Positions 18,804-28,102 are shown, counted from the first letter of the stretch. The stretch is 32,970 bases of DNA from Eubacteriales bacterium (GCA_030526295.1 JAUNDA010000018.1:1-32970), one strand, 5' to 3'. Numbers and translations: made by a program. The notes: generated from the sequence alone by a model not told the origin.

Positions 18804-19625
18804 ATGGAAAGAATGGATTTTACCGCCAAGACACTTGATGAGGCAATTACAAAGGCCTGCATCGAGCTTGGTGTGGTTTCGGATGAGCTTGACTACATTG
18901 TCAAGGAACAGGGCTCAAACGGAGTACTCGGATTCGGTGCAAGACCATGGGTAATTTCAGCTATGGCTAAGGGCAAAGAGGAAGAGGTTAAGGAAGAGCC
19001 TAAGTGCGAGGAGGCTCCAAAGAAGGAGACAAAGGCTCCCGCAAAGGAAGAGGTAAAGCCGGCTCCAAAGAAGGAAGCACCGGTTAAGCCTGCAAAGGAA
19101 GAGAAGGCTGAGGTTAAGAATGAGGCTCCAGTAAAGGAAGCTACTCAGGAAAGCAAGGAGCTTACTCCTGCTGAAATCAAGGCAAAGGATTTCCTTAATG
19201 GTGTATTTGAAAGCATGGGCATGAAGGTTGTCATTACAACTAAGTATGACAGAGTGCTCAACGAGCTTGATGTAGATATCGAGGGAGATGACATGGGCGT
19301 GCTCATTGGTAAGCGCGGCCAGACACTTGATTCACTCCAGTACCTCACAGGTCAGGTTGTTAACAAGAATGTAAGTGGTTACATCAGGGTTAAGCTTGAC
19401 ACTGAGAACTACAGGGAGAGAAGAAAGGAAACTCTCGAGAAGCTTGCTCACAATATGGCACATAAGGTAAGAAGGGCTAAGCACCCAATGGCACTTGAGC
19501 CAATGAATCCTTATGAGAGAAGAATAATTCACTCCAGTCTTCAGGATGAAAAGGATATTATTACAAGGTCGGAGGGCGAGGAGCCATACCGTCATGTAGT
19601 GGTATGTTACGTTAAGAAGAAATAA
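18804..19625 (+). CDS. jag: Jag/KhpB RNA-binding protein
   Basis: This 273-residue cytoplasmic RNA-binding protein is also known as KhpB or EloR. The Jag_N domain covers about 3-55 with [12 protein letters not shown] Lys/Glu/Pro/Ala-rich linker of some 65 residues follows (57-120). The KH domain has the GxxG loop as GKRG at 169-172, and the R3H domain runs from about 205 to the end. There is no clear ribosome site, and its start two bases after yidC suggests translational coupling. It is probably regulated with yidC. ATG at 18813 is an alternative start. Confidence 0.95.
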   Translation: MERMDFTAKTLDEAITKACIELGVVSDELDYIVKEQGSNGVLGFGARPWVISAMAKGKEEEVKEEPKCEEAPKKETKAPAKEEVKPAPKKEAPVKPAKEEKAEVKNEAPVKEATQESKELTPAEIKAKDFLNGVFESMGMKVVITTKYDRVLNELDVDIEGDDMGVLIGKRGQTLDSLQYLTGQVVNKNVSGYIRVKLDTENYRERRKETLEKLAHNMAHKVRRAKHPMALEPMNPYERRIIHSSLQDEKDIITRSEGEEPYRHVVVCYVKKK

Positions 19626-19633
19626 TTATTTGG

Positions 19634-19669
19634 CCCATGGAGACACTGTGTTTCCGTGGGTCTTTTTAA
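19634..19669 (+). terminator. Rho-independent terminator after jag
   Basis: CCCATGGAGACA pairs with TGTTTCCGTGGG (12 bp with two G-U pairs) around CUG and is followed by TCTTTTT. It ends the rpmH-jag transcript and lies upstream of the chosen mnmG start. Confidence 0.85.
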
Positions 19670-19704
19670 TTAATTTATCAAATATAGAAACAGTGGCGGA
19701 AAAT

Positions 19705-21624
19705 ATGTCAGAAAACATTGTAAGGGAAAAATATGATACAGTGGTTGTAGGCGCAGGACATGCGGGTGTTGAGGCGGCGCTAGCTTCGGCGAGGCTCGGT
19801 CTCAAGACAATCATGTTTACTGTAAGCGTCGATTCAATTGCCATGATGCCTTGTAACCCGAATATAGGTGGAAGCTCAAAGGGTCATCTCGTATGTGAGC
19901 TTGATGCTCTTGGCGGAGAGATGGGTCGTAACATTGACAAGACCTATATTCAGTCGAGGATGCTCAATGAGTCAAAGGGTCCGGCAGTTCATTCCTTAAG
20001 GGCGCAGGCTGACAAGCAGGCATATATTAAGGAAATGAGAAAAACACTCGAAAATACACCGGGACTAAAAATCCGCCAGGCTGAGGTAGCTGAAATACTT
20101 GTTGAGCATGGTAAGGTGTGCGGAGTAAAAACCGTTTCTGGTGCGATTTATGACTGCGAAAGGGTAATTCTCTGTACAGGTGTTTATCTTAAGGCAAGAT
20201 GTATTTACGGAGAGGTAAGTGAGTACACGGGTCCAAACGGTCTTAAGGCTGCAAATCATCTGACTCAGTCTCTCATTGATCTTGGCATTGCCATTAAGAG
20301 ATTTAAAACAGGAACACCTGCGAGAGTCGACGGAAGAAGTGTGGACTTTTCAAAGATGCAGGTTCAGCACGGTGATGAATTTGTAAGGCCGTTCTCATTC
20401 TCAAACGAGCCGGAGGACATTGCAATCAAGCAGGCAGACTGCTATCTCACATATACAAATGAGGAAACTCACAGAATAATAAGGGATAACATTGACCGCT
20501 CTCCGCTTTTTTCTGGAGCCATTGAGGGAACTGGACCAAGATACTGTCCTTCCATTGAGGACAAGGTAATGAAATTCCCGGATAAGGAAAGACATCAGAT
20601 TTTTGTTGAGCCTGAGGGCCTTTACACTAATGAGGTTTATCTTTCGGGCATGAGCTCGTCGATGCCTGAGGATGTGCAGTACAGAATGATCAGGACAATG
20701 CCAGGCTTTGAAAATGCCGATATTGTCCGTAATGCATATGCAATTGAATATGACTGCATTGATGCCACACAGCTTAAGGCAACACTAGAGTTTAAGAATA
20801 TCGGAGGTCTGTACAGTGCAGGTCAGATTAATGGTTCATCGGGTTATGAGGAGGCTGCTGTTCAGGGACTCATGGCGGGAATGAATGCGGCACTTTCATT
20901 TAAGGGCGAGGATGAAATTGTCCTCGACAGGTCACAGGCTTATATCGGAGTGCTTATTGATGACCTTGTAACAAAGGAAAGTGCTGAGCCATACAGAATG
21001 ATGACATCACGTGCCGAATACAGACTTCTTCTAAGACAGGATAATGCTGATCTCAGGCTTTCAGAAATTGGTAACAGGGCAGGCCTTCTCGATGATGAAA
21101 CTTTTGAAAAATATCTCATCAGAAAAAGAGAGATTGAAGAAGAAATTACACGAATGAATGAAACTATGGTCGGTGTTTGTGCTGAAAACAATGAGTTTTT
21201 GGCGGCACATGGTTCTGAACCACTTAAGGAGGGCCACGGTATCAAGATGTCAGATCTTATTAAGAGACCTGAGCTTGATTATGACACTCTCGCACCAATT
21301 GACAAAAAGAGAAAGCCACTCAACTGGAGAGTCAGGGAACAGGTAAATATCAGTATAAAGTACGAGGGATATATCAAGAGGCAGCAGATTCAGGTAGAGC
21401 AGTTTAAGAAGCTCGAATCAAGACTGATTCCGGAGGATTTTGACTACGGTGTACTTAACGGACTGAGAATTGAGGCAAAGCAGAAGCTCTCAAAGATAAG
21501 ACCTGCAAGTATCGGACAGGCCCAGAGAATCTCGGGTGTATCACCGGCTGATATAAATGTACTGATGGTTTATCTTGAGCAGTTTAACAGACAAAAGGGA
21601 AATGCTGAAAAAGCCCAGAATTAA
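19705..21624 (+). CDS. mnmG: tRNA uridine-5-carboxymethylaminomethyl modification enzyme MnmG (GidA)
   Basis: This 639-residue FAD enzyme works with MnmE to modify U34 of certain tRNAs. The FAD loop [13 protein letters not shown] begins at residue 13, and [16 protein letters not shown] and [18 protein letters not shown] are family motifs. The frame is open back to 19630, but that extension runs through the jag terminator hairpin. The ATG at 19705 follows GGCGGA and gives the usual length and N-terminus. The terminator implies its own promoter in 19670-19704 or readthrough; I see no clear promoter. rsmG and mnmE follow. Confidence 0.96.
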   Translation: MSENIVREKYDTVVVGAGHAGVEAALASARLGLKTIMFTVSVDSIAMMPCNPNIGGSSKGHLVCELDALGGEMGRNIDKTYIQSRMLNESKGPAVHSLRAQADKQAYIKEMRKTLENTPGLKIRQAEVAEILVEHGKVCGVKTVSGAIYDCERVILCTGVYLKARCIYGEVSEYTGPNGLKAANHLTQSLIDLGIAIKRFKTGTPARVDGRSVDFSKMQVQHGDEFVRPFSFSNEPEDIAIKQADCYLTYTNEETHRIIRDNIDRSPLFSGAIEGTGPRYCPSIEDKVMKFPDKERHQIFVEPEGLYTNEVYLSGMSSSMPEDVQYRMIRTMPGFENADIVRNAYAIEYDCIDATQLKATLEFKNIGGLYSAGQINGSSGYEEAAVQGLMAGMNAALSFKGEDEIVLDRSQAYIGVLIDDLVTKESAEPYRMMTSRAEYRLLLRQDNADLRLSEIGNRAGLLDDETFEKYLIRKREIEEEITRMNETMVGVCAENNEFLAAHGSEPLKEGHGIKMSDLIKRPELDYDTLAPIDKKRKPLNWRVREQVNISIKYEGYIKRQQIQVEQFKKLESRLIPEDFDYGVLNGLRIEAKQKLSKIRPASIGQAQRISGVSPADINVLMVYLEQFNRQKGNAEKAQN

Positions 21625-21633
21625 AAAGAAAAT

Positions 21634-21665
21634 TAAAGGTATCAAAAACTAAAGGTATCAAAGAC
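21634..21665 (+). repeat. 16-bp tandem duplication before rsmG
   Basis: TAAAGGTATCAAAAAC (21634-21649) is repeated as TAAAGGTATCAAAGAC (21650-21665), with one difference, ending two bases before the rsmG ATG. Each copy carries AAAGG, so the duplication doubled a weak ribosome site and moved it; the nearer AAAGG is 12 bases from the ATG. Confidence 0.7.
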
Positions 21666-21667
21666 GA

Positions 21668-22408
21668 ATGGAAGATAACTTTATTACTAAACTTAATAAC
21701 AGGCTGCAGGAAATGCAGATTGATCTCGATGAGGAAAAGCTAAAAAATCTCGAGGTTTATTATCATATGCTTATTGAAAAGAATAAGGTAATGAACCTGA
21801 CAGCAATTACTGAAGAGGACGAAGTTATTACAAAGCACTTCGTTGATTCATTAAGCCTCGTATCTAAGACTGCTGTTGGCGAAGACTTCAAAAATGGAAA
21901 GCACATTAAGTGCATTGATGTTGGAACAGGTGCAGGCTTACCAGGACTCGTTCTTAAGATTGCTTATCCAAATATTGAGATGGTTCTCTTCGATTCACTT
22001 AACAAGAGGCTAAAGTTCCTTGAAGAGGTTATAGAAGAGCTTGGATTAACAGGAGTAACAACAAAGCACGGCAGGGCTGAGGATGTTGCCCATGATGTTA
22101 AATTCAGGGAAAGGTTTGATTTTGTATTTGCAAGAGCTGTAGCCAATCTTTCAACTCTCTCGGAGTACTGCCTGCCATTTGCAAGGGAAAAGGGATACTT
22201 TGTGGCTTATAAGAGTAAGGAGGCTGCAGAGGAAGTTAAAACAGCCGCAAAAGCAATTGATATTCTTGGTGGTAAGGTAAAGGCCGTTAATTCGTTTAAT
22301 ATTGATTCTGAAAACGAAAGAACAATTGTAACAATAGAAAAGATTAAGAAAACACCGGCGAGATTCCCGAGAAAAGCGGGAACACCGTCAAAGGAGCCAA
22401 TATCATGA
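21668..22408 (+). CDS. rsmG: 16S rRNA (guanine-N7) methyltransferase RsmG (GidB)
   Basis: This 246-residue SAM-dependent enzyme methylates G527 of 16S rRNA. VMNLTAI is near residue 40, the SAM loop DVGTGAGLPGLVLKIA is near 83-98, and the FDFVFARAVANL motif follows. The length is normal, with a basic tail (KKTPARFPRKAG). Loss of RsmG gives low-level streptomycin resistance in other bacteria; here the gene looks intact. The stop overlaps the mnmE ATG by four bases (ATGA), so translation is coupled. Confidence 0.96.
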   Translation: MEDNFITKLNNRLQEMQIDLDEEKLKNLEVYYHMLIEKNKVMNLTAITEEDEVITKHFVDSLSLVSKTAVGEDFKNGKHIKCIDVGTGAGLPGLVLKIAYPNIEMVLFDSLNKRLKFLEEVIEELGLTGVTTKHGRAEDVAHDVKFRERFDFVFARAVANLSTLSEYCLPFAREKGYFVAYKSKEAAEEVKTAAKAIDILGGKVKAVNSFNIDSENERTIVTIEKIKKTPARFPRKAGTPSKEPIS

Positions 22409-23793
22409 CAAATGATACAATTGCCGCTATTGCGACAGGACTCACAACCTCGGGTATTGGAATAGTCAGAATCTCCGGACCTGAAAGCTATGAGATCATT
22501 AACAGAATATTCGTGAATAAGAATGGCGGAAGTGTGATACTTAATAAGCCTAACAGAATTCATTACGGCTTCATCAATGTTTCACGTGAAACATTGGATG
22601 AGGTTCTTGTCATGAATATGAGGGCACCACACTCATTTACAGGCGAGGACACTATTGAGATAGACTGTCATGGTGGTCCTCTAATGATGAAGAGAATGCT
22701 TGAGGCTGTTATTGATGCCGGAGCGAGACTGGCTGAGCCTGGAGAATTCACAAAGAGAGCTTTCTTAAACGGAAGAATAGATCTTGCACAGGCAGAGGCT
22801 GTAATTGACGTAATTAATTCAACCAACGATAGCTCCATTAAGGCATCTGTTGCACAGCTTAAGGGCTCTGTGTCAAATAAGGTGAGGGAGCTCAGGGAAG
22901 AGCTTATTCATGCAACGGCTTTTATTGAAGCTGCTCTTGATGACCCGGAACATTACGAGCTTGATAATTATGGCGATGAAATAATGCCAAAGCTAACGAG
23001 TCTTCATAAATCAATTGAAGAGCTTGTTAAGACATATAAATACGGACGATTCGTAAGGGAAGGAATCAATACATGTATCCTTGGAAAACCAAATGCTGGC
23101 AAATCTTCTCTTCTTAACGCAATTCTTGGTGAGGAAAGGGCGATTGTAACGGATGTTGCAGGAACCACGCGAGATGCTATTAAGGAAACGGTTACTTACA
23201 AGAATATAACGCTTAATATCGTAGATACAGCCGGAGTCAGGGAAACAGAGGATAAGGTAGAAAGAATTGGCGTTGAAATTGCATATAAGGAAGCAATCGG
23301 TGCTGACCTGGTTCTCTATGTGATTGATTCAACCATTCCAATGGATGAATCCGATAAGAGGATAATAGAGTTCCTCGAAGCAAACGGGCTTAAGACACTG
23401 TATCTTTTAAATAAAACAGATCTTCTCAGAAGTAAAAACGAGGACGTGGTCGATTTGTGCGGTGAAAATGTTTCACGTGAAACATTAAAAATCAGCACTG
23501 TGACTGGAGAAGGTATCTCGGAGCTTCTTGAAAAGATTCATGATATGTATACCGACGGAAGCATCACCGAAAATAACCAGGTGGTAATTACATCCGAGCG
23601 TCATGTCGAATCGCTAAGAAAGGCTGACAAATCAATATGCAATGTAATTGAATCGATTGAAGCAGGACTCCCGGAGGATTTCTTTACAATCGATCTGATG
23701 GATGCATATAAGGAGCTTGGCCTGATTATAGGTGAAGAAACAGAAGAGGATCTCGTTAACCGAATCTTCTCCGAATTCTGCATGGGCAAGTGA
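22405..23793 (+). CDS. mnmE: tRNA modification GTPase MnmE (TrmE)
   Basis: This 462-residue GTPase pairs with MnmG in wobble-uridine modification. The N-terminal folate-binding domain covers about 1-120. The helical domain is split by a G domain with P-loop GKPNAGKS (227-234), DVAGTTRD, DTAGVRE and NKTD. The C-terminal FCMGK supplies the family's CxGK cysteine. Two perfect parS sites lie inside the coding sequence (codons 58-63 and 355-360), both encoding V-S-R-E-T, so DNA-level constraint acts on the protein there. A GC-rich tandem array follows the gene. Confidence 0.97.
   Translation: MTNDTIAAIATGLTTSGIGIVRISGPESYEIINRIFVNKNGGSVILNKPNRIHYGFINVSRETLDEVLVMNMRAPHSFTGEDTIEIDCHGGPLMMKRMLEAVIDAGARLAEPGEFTKRAFLNGRIDLAQAEAVIDVINSTNDSSIKASVAQLKGSVSNKVRELREELIHATAFIEAALDDPEHYELDNYGDEIMPKLTSLHKSIEELVKTYKYGRFVREGINTCILGKPNAGKSSLLNAILGEERAIVTDVAGTTRDAIKETVTYKNITLNIVDTAGVRETEDKVERIGVEIAYKEAIGADLVLYVIDSTIPMDESDKRIIEFLEANGLKTLYLLNKTDLLRSKNEDVVDLCGENVSRETLKISTVTGEGISELLEKIHDMYTDGSITENNQVVITSERHVESLRKADKSICNVIESIEAGLPEDFFTIDLMDAYKELGLIIGEETEEDLVNRIFSEFCMGK
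22578..22593. promoter_or_regulatory. parS: parS site 1 (inside mnmE)
   Basis: TGTTTCACGTGAAACA is a perfect 16-bp match to the Firmicute parS palindrome bound by ParB/Spo0J. It is translated as part of NVSRET in MnmE. Confidence 0.95.
23469..23484. promoter_or_regulatory. parS: parS site 2 (inside mnmE)
   Basis: A second perfect TGTTTCACGTGAAACA, 891 bases after the first and in the same reading phase, so it also encodes VSRET. Confidence 0.95.
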
Positions 23794-23860
23794 TGATGAT
23801 AGGGCTGAGGATACAGGCGGACGCATGTGCTTGCACAGATGCGGACGACTGGATTCGCAG

Positions 23861-24300
23861 GTAAGGACGACATGAGCATGAAAGCGAGGTGAGTAAAACG
23901 AACCGAGCGATATGCGAATGGCGACCTAGGAGTGCGAAAGCGCAATAGCGCAAAGCACTCCGTATCATCACAAACACCACCGGGCACGCAGGAAGCGAGG
24001 CGAAAGAAATGAGCCACGCGAAATGCGAATGGCGGCCTAGGAGCGCGGGAGTGCGCAGCACGAAGCGGTCCGTATCATCTCAAACACCGCAGGACACGCA
24101 GGAAGCGAGGCGAGTAAAACGAACCGAGCGTTATGCGAATGGCGTCCTAGGAACGCGGGAGCGCGAAGCACGGAGCGGTCCTTATCATCTCAAACACCGC
24201 AGGGCACGCAGGAAGCGAGGCGAAAGAAATGAGCCGTGCGATATGCGAATGACGGCCTGGGAACGCGGGAGTGCGCAGCACGAAGCGGTCCGTATCATCT
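23861..24300. repeat. Array of four 110-bp tandem repeats between mnmE and parA
   Basis: Units are 23861-23970 (first 20 bases divergent), 23971-24080, 24081-24190 and 24191-24300, each exactly 110 bp and ending TATCATC(A/T). Typical pieces are CAAACACCGCAGG, GGAAGCGAGGCGA, ATGCGAATGGCG, CCTAGGA and AGCACGAAGCGGTCC. GC content is visibly higher than in the surroundings. Unit 1 contains a good hairpin, GGAGTGC/GCACTCC with inner GCGC-AATA-GCGC. 110 is not a multiple of three, so ORFs across the array change frame with each unit. Before it (23794-23860) is a small CGCAT/ATGCG hairpin. The whole 652-bp gap has no credible gene. Confidence 0.95.
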
Positions 24301-24351
24301 TCTATTTTTATTGTATTAACTGCAACAACTGTCGCACATGTCAATCTACTT

Positions 24352-24381
24352 TTGACACTATTACTTATATTGTGATAAAAT
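24352..24381 (+). promoter_or_regulatory. Promoter of parA-parB
   Basis: TTGACA (24352-24357), an 18-base spacer and TAAAAT (24376-24381) preceded by TG, an extended -10. The start would lie about 30 bases upstream of parS site 3. Confidence 0.7.
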
Positions 24382-24417
24382 ACAAAATTGGATATTTATC
24401 CGAGTTAAATGATCTAA

Positions 24418-24433
24418 CGTTTCACGTGAAACA
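24418..24433. promoter_or_regulatory. parS: parS site 3 (parA leader)
   Basis: CGTTTCACGTGAAACA matches parS at 15 of 16 positions. It lies 12 bases before the parA ATG and directly abuts its GGGAGA ribosome site, so ParB bound here could repress parAB. Confidence 0.92.
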
Positions 24434-24445
24434 TGGGAGATATAT

Positions 24446-25201
24446 ATGAGCAAAGTCATATCATTTACAAATCAGAAGGGTGGAGTTGGAAAGACTACCA
24501 CTGCAGTAAACCTTGCTGCGTGTCTTGCTGAGGCAGAACAGAGAGTTCTGCTTTTTGACATGGATCCGCAGGGAAATGCATCAAGTGGTTTAATCCAGGA
24601 TGAAACAAAGCCTGCACATACCTCATACGAGTTACTCTGCGGACAGGTAACAGCTGAAAATTGCATCATAAATGCCCTTCCGGGTCTTGACCTTATCGCG
24701 GCAGATATCAATCTTTCAGGTGCTGTAGTAGAATTTCAGGATCTCGAGGATAAATACACCAGATTAAAGGACGCCATAGCTGACATTAAGGATAACTATG
24801 ATTACATCTTAATCGATTGTCCGCCATCACTTGGAATTCTGACAATCAATGCCTTGGCAGCTTCTGATTCTGTAATCTTACCGGTTCAGTGCGAGTACTA
24901 CGCAATGGAGGGTCTGGGCCAGATGCTTAACACAATAAGCCTGATTCAGAATGACATTAATCCTGATCTTGAGATTGAGGGAATACTCTTTACCATGTAT
25001 GACCAACGTACAAACTTAAGCCAGCAGGTAGTTGAATCGGTAAAGGGAGCACTTGACCTCAGGTTCTTTGATGCAGTAATTCCGCGTAACATTAAGCTGG
25101 CAGAGGCTCCGTCATTCGGTCAGCCTATTATCGTTTATGATTCAGCGTCAAGGGGCGCAGAAAGCTACAGACTTCTCGCTGCCGAGATTCTTAATGATTA
25201 A
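24446..25201 (+). CDS. parA: Chromosome partitioning ATPase ParA (Soj)
   Basis: This 251-residue deviant-Walker ATPase moves ParB-parS complexes and, in B. subtilis, modulates DnaA. The deviant Walker A KGGVGKTT is at 11-18, DMDPQGNASSGL near 39-50, and Walker B YILIDCPPSLG near 120-130. The length is typical of Soj. GGGAGA precedes the ATG, immediately after a parS site. It is followed by parB 141 bases downstream, a longer gap than usual in which I see only a weak ATCAC-ATGTA-GTGAT stem. Confidence 0.97.
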   Translation: MSKVISFTNQKGGVGKTTTAVNLAACLAEAEQRVLLFDMDPQGNASSGLIQDETKPAHTSYELLCGQVTAENCIINALPGLDLIAADINLSGAVVEFQDLEDKYTRLKDAIADIKDNYDYILIDCPPSLGILTINALAASDSVILPVQCEYYAMEGLGQMLNTISLIQNDINPDLEIEGILFTMYDQRTNLSQQVVESVKGALDLRFFDAVIPRNIKLAEAPSFGQPIIVYDSASRGAESYRLLAAEILND

Positions 25202-25342
25202 ACGAAAATTTATCATACTCTGGTAGTTACAATTTAGATTGGTTATGAATTAACTAATCACATGTAGTGATGTATTCGGGACAAACCGTGCAGATTGCGT
25301 TTACTAAATAATTTATCGATTCATTTTAATTGGAGATAGGAA

Positions 25343-26209
25343 ATGGCAAAGACAGTTCTTGGAAAAGGAATGGGATCACTGCTTAATACAGCAGCTGTAA
25401 ATAAGCCCGCATCAGGAGATGTTTCACGTGAAACATCAAGACTTAACATCTTTAAAATAGAGCCAAACAGAAACCAGCCTCGAAAGGAATTCAAGGAGGA
25501 GGCTCTTAATGAGCTTGCAGATTCCATTAAGAAATATGGAATCATTGAGCCTATCGTTGTTAAGAGAAACGGAACAACATACCAGATTATCGCAGGTGAA
25601 AGAAGATGGAGAGCTGCAAAGCTCGCCGGTCTTACTGAGGTGCCGGTAATAGTTAAGGATGTAGACCAGGCCGAGGCTGCTGAGCTTTCTTTAATAGAGA
25701 ACCTTCAGCGTGAGGACCTTAATCCTGTCGAGGAAGCATATGCTTATGAGGCACTTATCAATGAGTATGGTTTTAAGCAGGAGGAGATTGCCGAAAAGGT
25801 TTCAAAGAACAGATCGACAATCACAAACAGTCTCCGTCTTCTCAAGCTCGGTGATGAGGTTCTCTCTATGCTTTCAGATGGTGCAATTTCTGCCGGTCAT
25901 GCAAGGGCTCTTCTTCAGGTTGAAGATGAGGAAAGACGCATTGAGCTTGCAAAGGAAATCGTGGAAAATGGTCTGAGTGTAAGAGACATAGAAAGACTTG
26001 CAAAGGAAGAACCTAAGGCAAAGGATACCAAGAAGAAGATTAAGCTTAAGAAGGAAAACGATCCTTATATTGCAGATATCGCAAAGACACTTACGGAAAA
26101 GCTTGGAACAAAGGCATCAATCAAGCCAACTACAGGAGAAAAGGGAAAGATTGAAATTGAGTATTATTCTTACGAAGCACTCAATTCAATCCTTGAAAGA
26201 ATCCGTTAA
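25343..26209 (+). CDS. parB: Chromosome partitioning protein ParB (Spo0J)
   Basis: This 288-residue CTP-dependent DNA clamp loads at parS and spreads. The N-domain has GERRWRA (85-91), the CTP-binding motif, and ENLQREDLNP (119-128). The parS-reading helix-turn-helix is about 145-168 (QEEIAEKVSKNRSTITNSLR). A Lys-rich linker follows, then a C-terminal dimer domain. A perfect parS site lies inside codons 26-31 (VSRET), in the flexible N-terminal region where ParA-contacting residues sit. The ribosome site is GGAGATAGG. Confidence 0.97.
   Translation: MAKTVLGKGMGSLLNTAAVNKPASGDVSRETSRLNIFKIEPNRNQPRKEFKEEALNELADSIKKYGIIEPIVVKRNGTTYQIIAGERRWRAAKLAGLTEVPVIVKDVDQAEAAELSLIENLQREDLNPVEEAYAYEALINEYGFKQEEIAEKVSKNRSTITNSLRLLKLGDEVLSMLSDGAISAGHARALLQVEDEERRIELAKEIVENGLSVRDIERLAKEEPKAKDTKKKIKLKKENDPYIADIAKTLTEKLGTKASIKPTTGEKGKIEIEYYSYEALNSILERIR
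25420..25435. promoter_or_regulatory. parS: parS site 4 (inside parB)
   Basis: A perfect TGTTTCACGTGAAACA near the 5' end of parB, so ParB can bind its own gene. Confidence 0.95.
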
Positions 26210-26396
26210 ATATTCGATTTGGAATTGCCAAAATAATGGCTAAAATTAAGGATATTTCTTATATCAAAAGTTTACATAAAAAATCTAGTGCCGCAGGATT
26301 TTAATTTACATTTTTAAGTAGATTAACCAATCCTGCAATCAATGCTTCGGTGTTTAATAACAGCACCGAACTAAACACGTAAAAAGGAGCTGCCAT
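26210..26396. other. Spacer after parB with two inverted repeats
   Basis: GCAGGATT (26293-26300) pairs with AATCCTGC (26329-26336) across a 28-base loop, and TTCGGTG (26346-26352) pairs with CACCGAA (26364-26370). Neither has a U tract, so they are not classical terminators. The second lies 26 bases before the next start codon and could affect its translation. Confidence 0.4.
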
Positions 26397-26891
26397 TTGT
26401 TTACAACAATCAGCAATCAGACAATTATTAGTATAGCCTGTATTCTGGTGAGCTTTGTCAGCCTTGCCATGGCTTTCATTGCCCTCCTTAATTACAGAAA
26501 ACTTTACAAGGAGTACGACTACTTTATGAGGGGCAGGGATGCAGAAAGCCTTGAGGATCTCATTCTTGAGGAAAAGGATGCAATCTTTGCGCTCCAGTCG
26601 GAGGACGAAAACAACAAGGAATACATGAGGGCGATGAACAGAAACGTCAGGGCTTCCTTCCAGAAGATGGGCGTTGTTCATTACGATGCATTTGAGGGAA
26701 TGGGCGGAAAAATGTCCTTTGCACTTGCACTGCTCGATTATACAAATTCGGGATTCGTCATTAACTGTATGCATGCCCGTGAGGGTTGCTTCATGTATGT
26801 CAAGGAAATCGATGCCGGAACAACAGAGGTACCGCTTGGCAACGAGGAAAAGGAAGCTCTCGAGAGAGCTCTCGGATATATTAAGGACTGA
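26397..26891 (+). CDS. DUF4446 family protein
   Basis: This 164-residue protein has one N-terminal membrane helix (about 8-29), a charged, probably coiled segment to about 75, then a domain with VVHYDAFEGMGGKMSFALALLD, the sequence I associate with DUF4446. Function is unknown; these genes are often next to parB in Firmicutes, as here. The start is a TTG: AAGGAG lies seven bases upstream and no better ATG fits. It is followed eight bases later by the membrane-anchored protein gene, so the two are probably cotranscribed. Confidence 0.85.
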   Translation: MFTTISNQTIISIACILVSFVSLAMAFIALLNYRKLYKEYDYFMRGRDAESLEDLILEEKDAIFALQSEDENNKEYMRAMNRNVRASFQKMGVVHYDAFEGMGGKMSFALALLDYTNSGFVINCMHAREGCFMYVKEIDAGTTEVPLGNEEKEALERALGYIKD

Positions 26892-26899
26892 CAGAAAGC

Positions 26900-28099
26900 A
26901 TGAGAAAGAATACTGTCGGGTTAAGTAAAAAGAGAAAGATAAGCGACAAAGAGGTGTTTGCCATCGTCATTGTCGCTGCTTTTATTATATCGTTAGTGGT
27001 TTATTTCACTAATTCCTACATCACAACAGAGCGTGAGAGCGTAGTCTATTCAAAAATGGCTGAGCCGACACTGCCTGTTGTTTTTGCTGTTGTAAGGGAT
27101 GATGAGGGAAATACACGTGAGATAAATCCAATGCACGGCCATTACCAGGATGTAAAGAACCAGGATGTCGAGTATATTACACCGCTTCCGTCTTCTAGAA
27201 AGCTGGAAATCCATATTAAGACATATGGCCGAACAATAGCGGGCATCAGCTACGATATAAGGAATCAGAAGCTTGACCATTACATTGAAAAAACAGAGCT
27301 CGAAAACTTTGATAATTCGGGCGATGACATTTATGCAACACTTCCCATCCAGAACCTTATCGACAAGAATGAGAAGTACATTCTCCGTATCCGTCTTGAT
27401 ATAGGTGAGGAGGTTGTATATTACTACAGCCGTATCTACTGGACGGACAGCACAGACCTCATCAAGATGATTGATCTTGCAAAGGGCTTTGCGGGAAAAA
27501 CCTTTGATGAGGAGGCATCAAGGGAGCTTACGGTCTACATGGAAACAGACCCTCATGCTGATAATGAGAATTATGGTACGGTTACAATCGGCTCCTCGTT
27601 TAATGCATTGACATGGGGAGAGACCGGCATGCATATGGCTACGGCTCCTGAGGTTTATCTTAAAGAGTGCGAGGGAGCAATGGCTGCCTTTGAGGTAAGC
27701 TACCTTACACGTATTTCTGACAATGCTGGAACCGAGGAATTTTATAACGTCGAGGAATTCAATCTCCGTTCAGGTGCCGAGCGTATATACATGATGGATT
27801 ACAGGCGTAAGACATATGAGATTTTTGACGGCAGCAAGCACCGCTTCTCCGGAAAGAAGATCATGCTCGGAATCAATAACCGAGAGGACCTCCTTACAAT
27901 GGAAAGTGCAAACGGCCGCTACATTGTATATAAGACAAACAGGGACCTCTGGTGCTACGACCAGGATGCAAAGGATGCAATTGACATCTTCTCATTCAGA
28001 AGCAAGATCGATGACGGCCTGCGAGCATCCTTCCGTGAGCATGATATAAAGATACTCTCGGTTTGCGTTAACGGAGACGTTGTTTTTGTTTTTTACTGA
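26900..28099 (+). CDS. Membrane-anchored extracellular protein, N-terminal part (ends at in-frame TGA)
   Basis: These are 399 residues. A basic N-terminus and a single helix (about 20-37) anchor a large domain probably outside the cell, with many short beta-like stretches and Asp/Gly turns. The frame ends at TGA 28097-28099, and the same frame continues without another stop through 28100-29431. The two parts thus form one 843-codon frame broken by one codon. The last residues (VVFVFY) and the first after the stop (YMNRGLHEG) read like one continuous domain; a GGA-to-TGA change would explain it. Function is unknown. There is only a weak ribosome site, and it lies eight bases after the DUF4446 gene. 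Confidence 0.75.
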   Translation: MRKNTVGLSKKRKISDKEVFAIVIVAAFIISLVVYFTNSYITTERESVVYSKMAEPTLPVVFAVVRDDEGNTREINPMHGHYQDVKNQDVEYITPLPSSRKLEIHIKTYGRTIAGISYDIRNQKLDHYIEKTELENFDNSGDDIYATLPIQNLIDKNEKYILRIRLDIGEEVVYYYSRIYWTDSTDLIKMIDLAKGFAGKTFDEEASRELTVYMETDPHADNENYGTVTIGSSFNALTWGETGMHMATAPEVYLKECEGAMAAFEVSYLTRISDNAGTEEFYNVEEFNLRSGAERIYMMDYRRKTYEIFDGSKHRFSGKKIMLGINNREDLLTMESANGRYIVYKTNRDLWCYDQDAKDAIDIFSFRSKIDDGLRASFREHDIKILSVCVNGDVVFVFY

Positions 28100-28102
28100 T
28101 AC

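Noticed and set aside
19630-19704. Longer N-terminus for MnmG starting at 19630
   Set aside because: It would translate the jag terminator hairpin. The ATG at 19705 has a GGCGGA site and gives the normal family N-terminus.
23861-24300. CRISPR array
   Set aside because: The whole 110-bp unit repeats with no unique spacers, and there are no cas genes in the window.
23601-24449. Several overlapping ORFs on both strands across the 110-bp repeats, up to 146 codons
   Set aside because: They arise from the GC-rich repeat array, change frame every 110 bases, are extremely Arg-rich or low-complexity, and lack ribosome sites.
28097-28099. TGA as a selenocysteine codon
   Set aside because: I see no convincing SECIS-type stem at the required distance, and the context suggests Gly in the ancestral protein. 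Left open only as a check in the finding.
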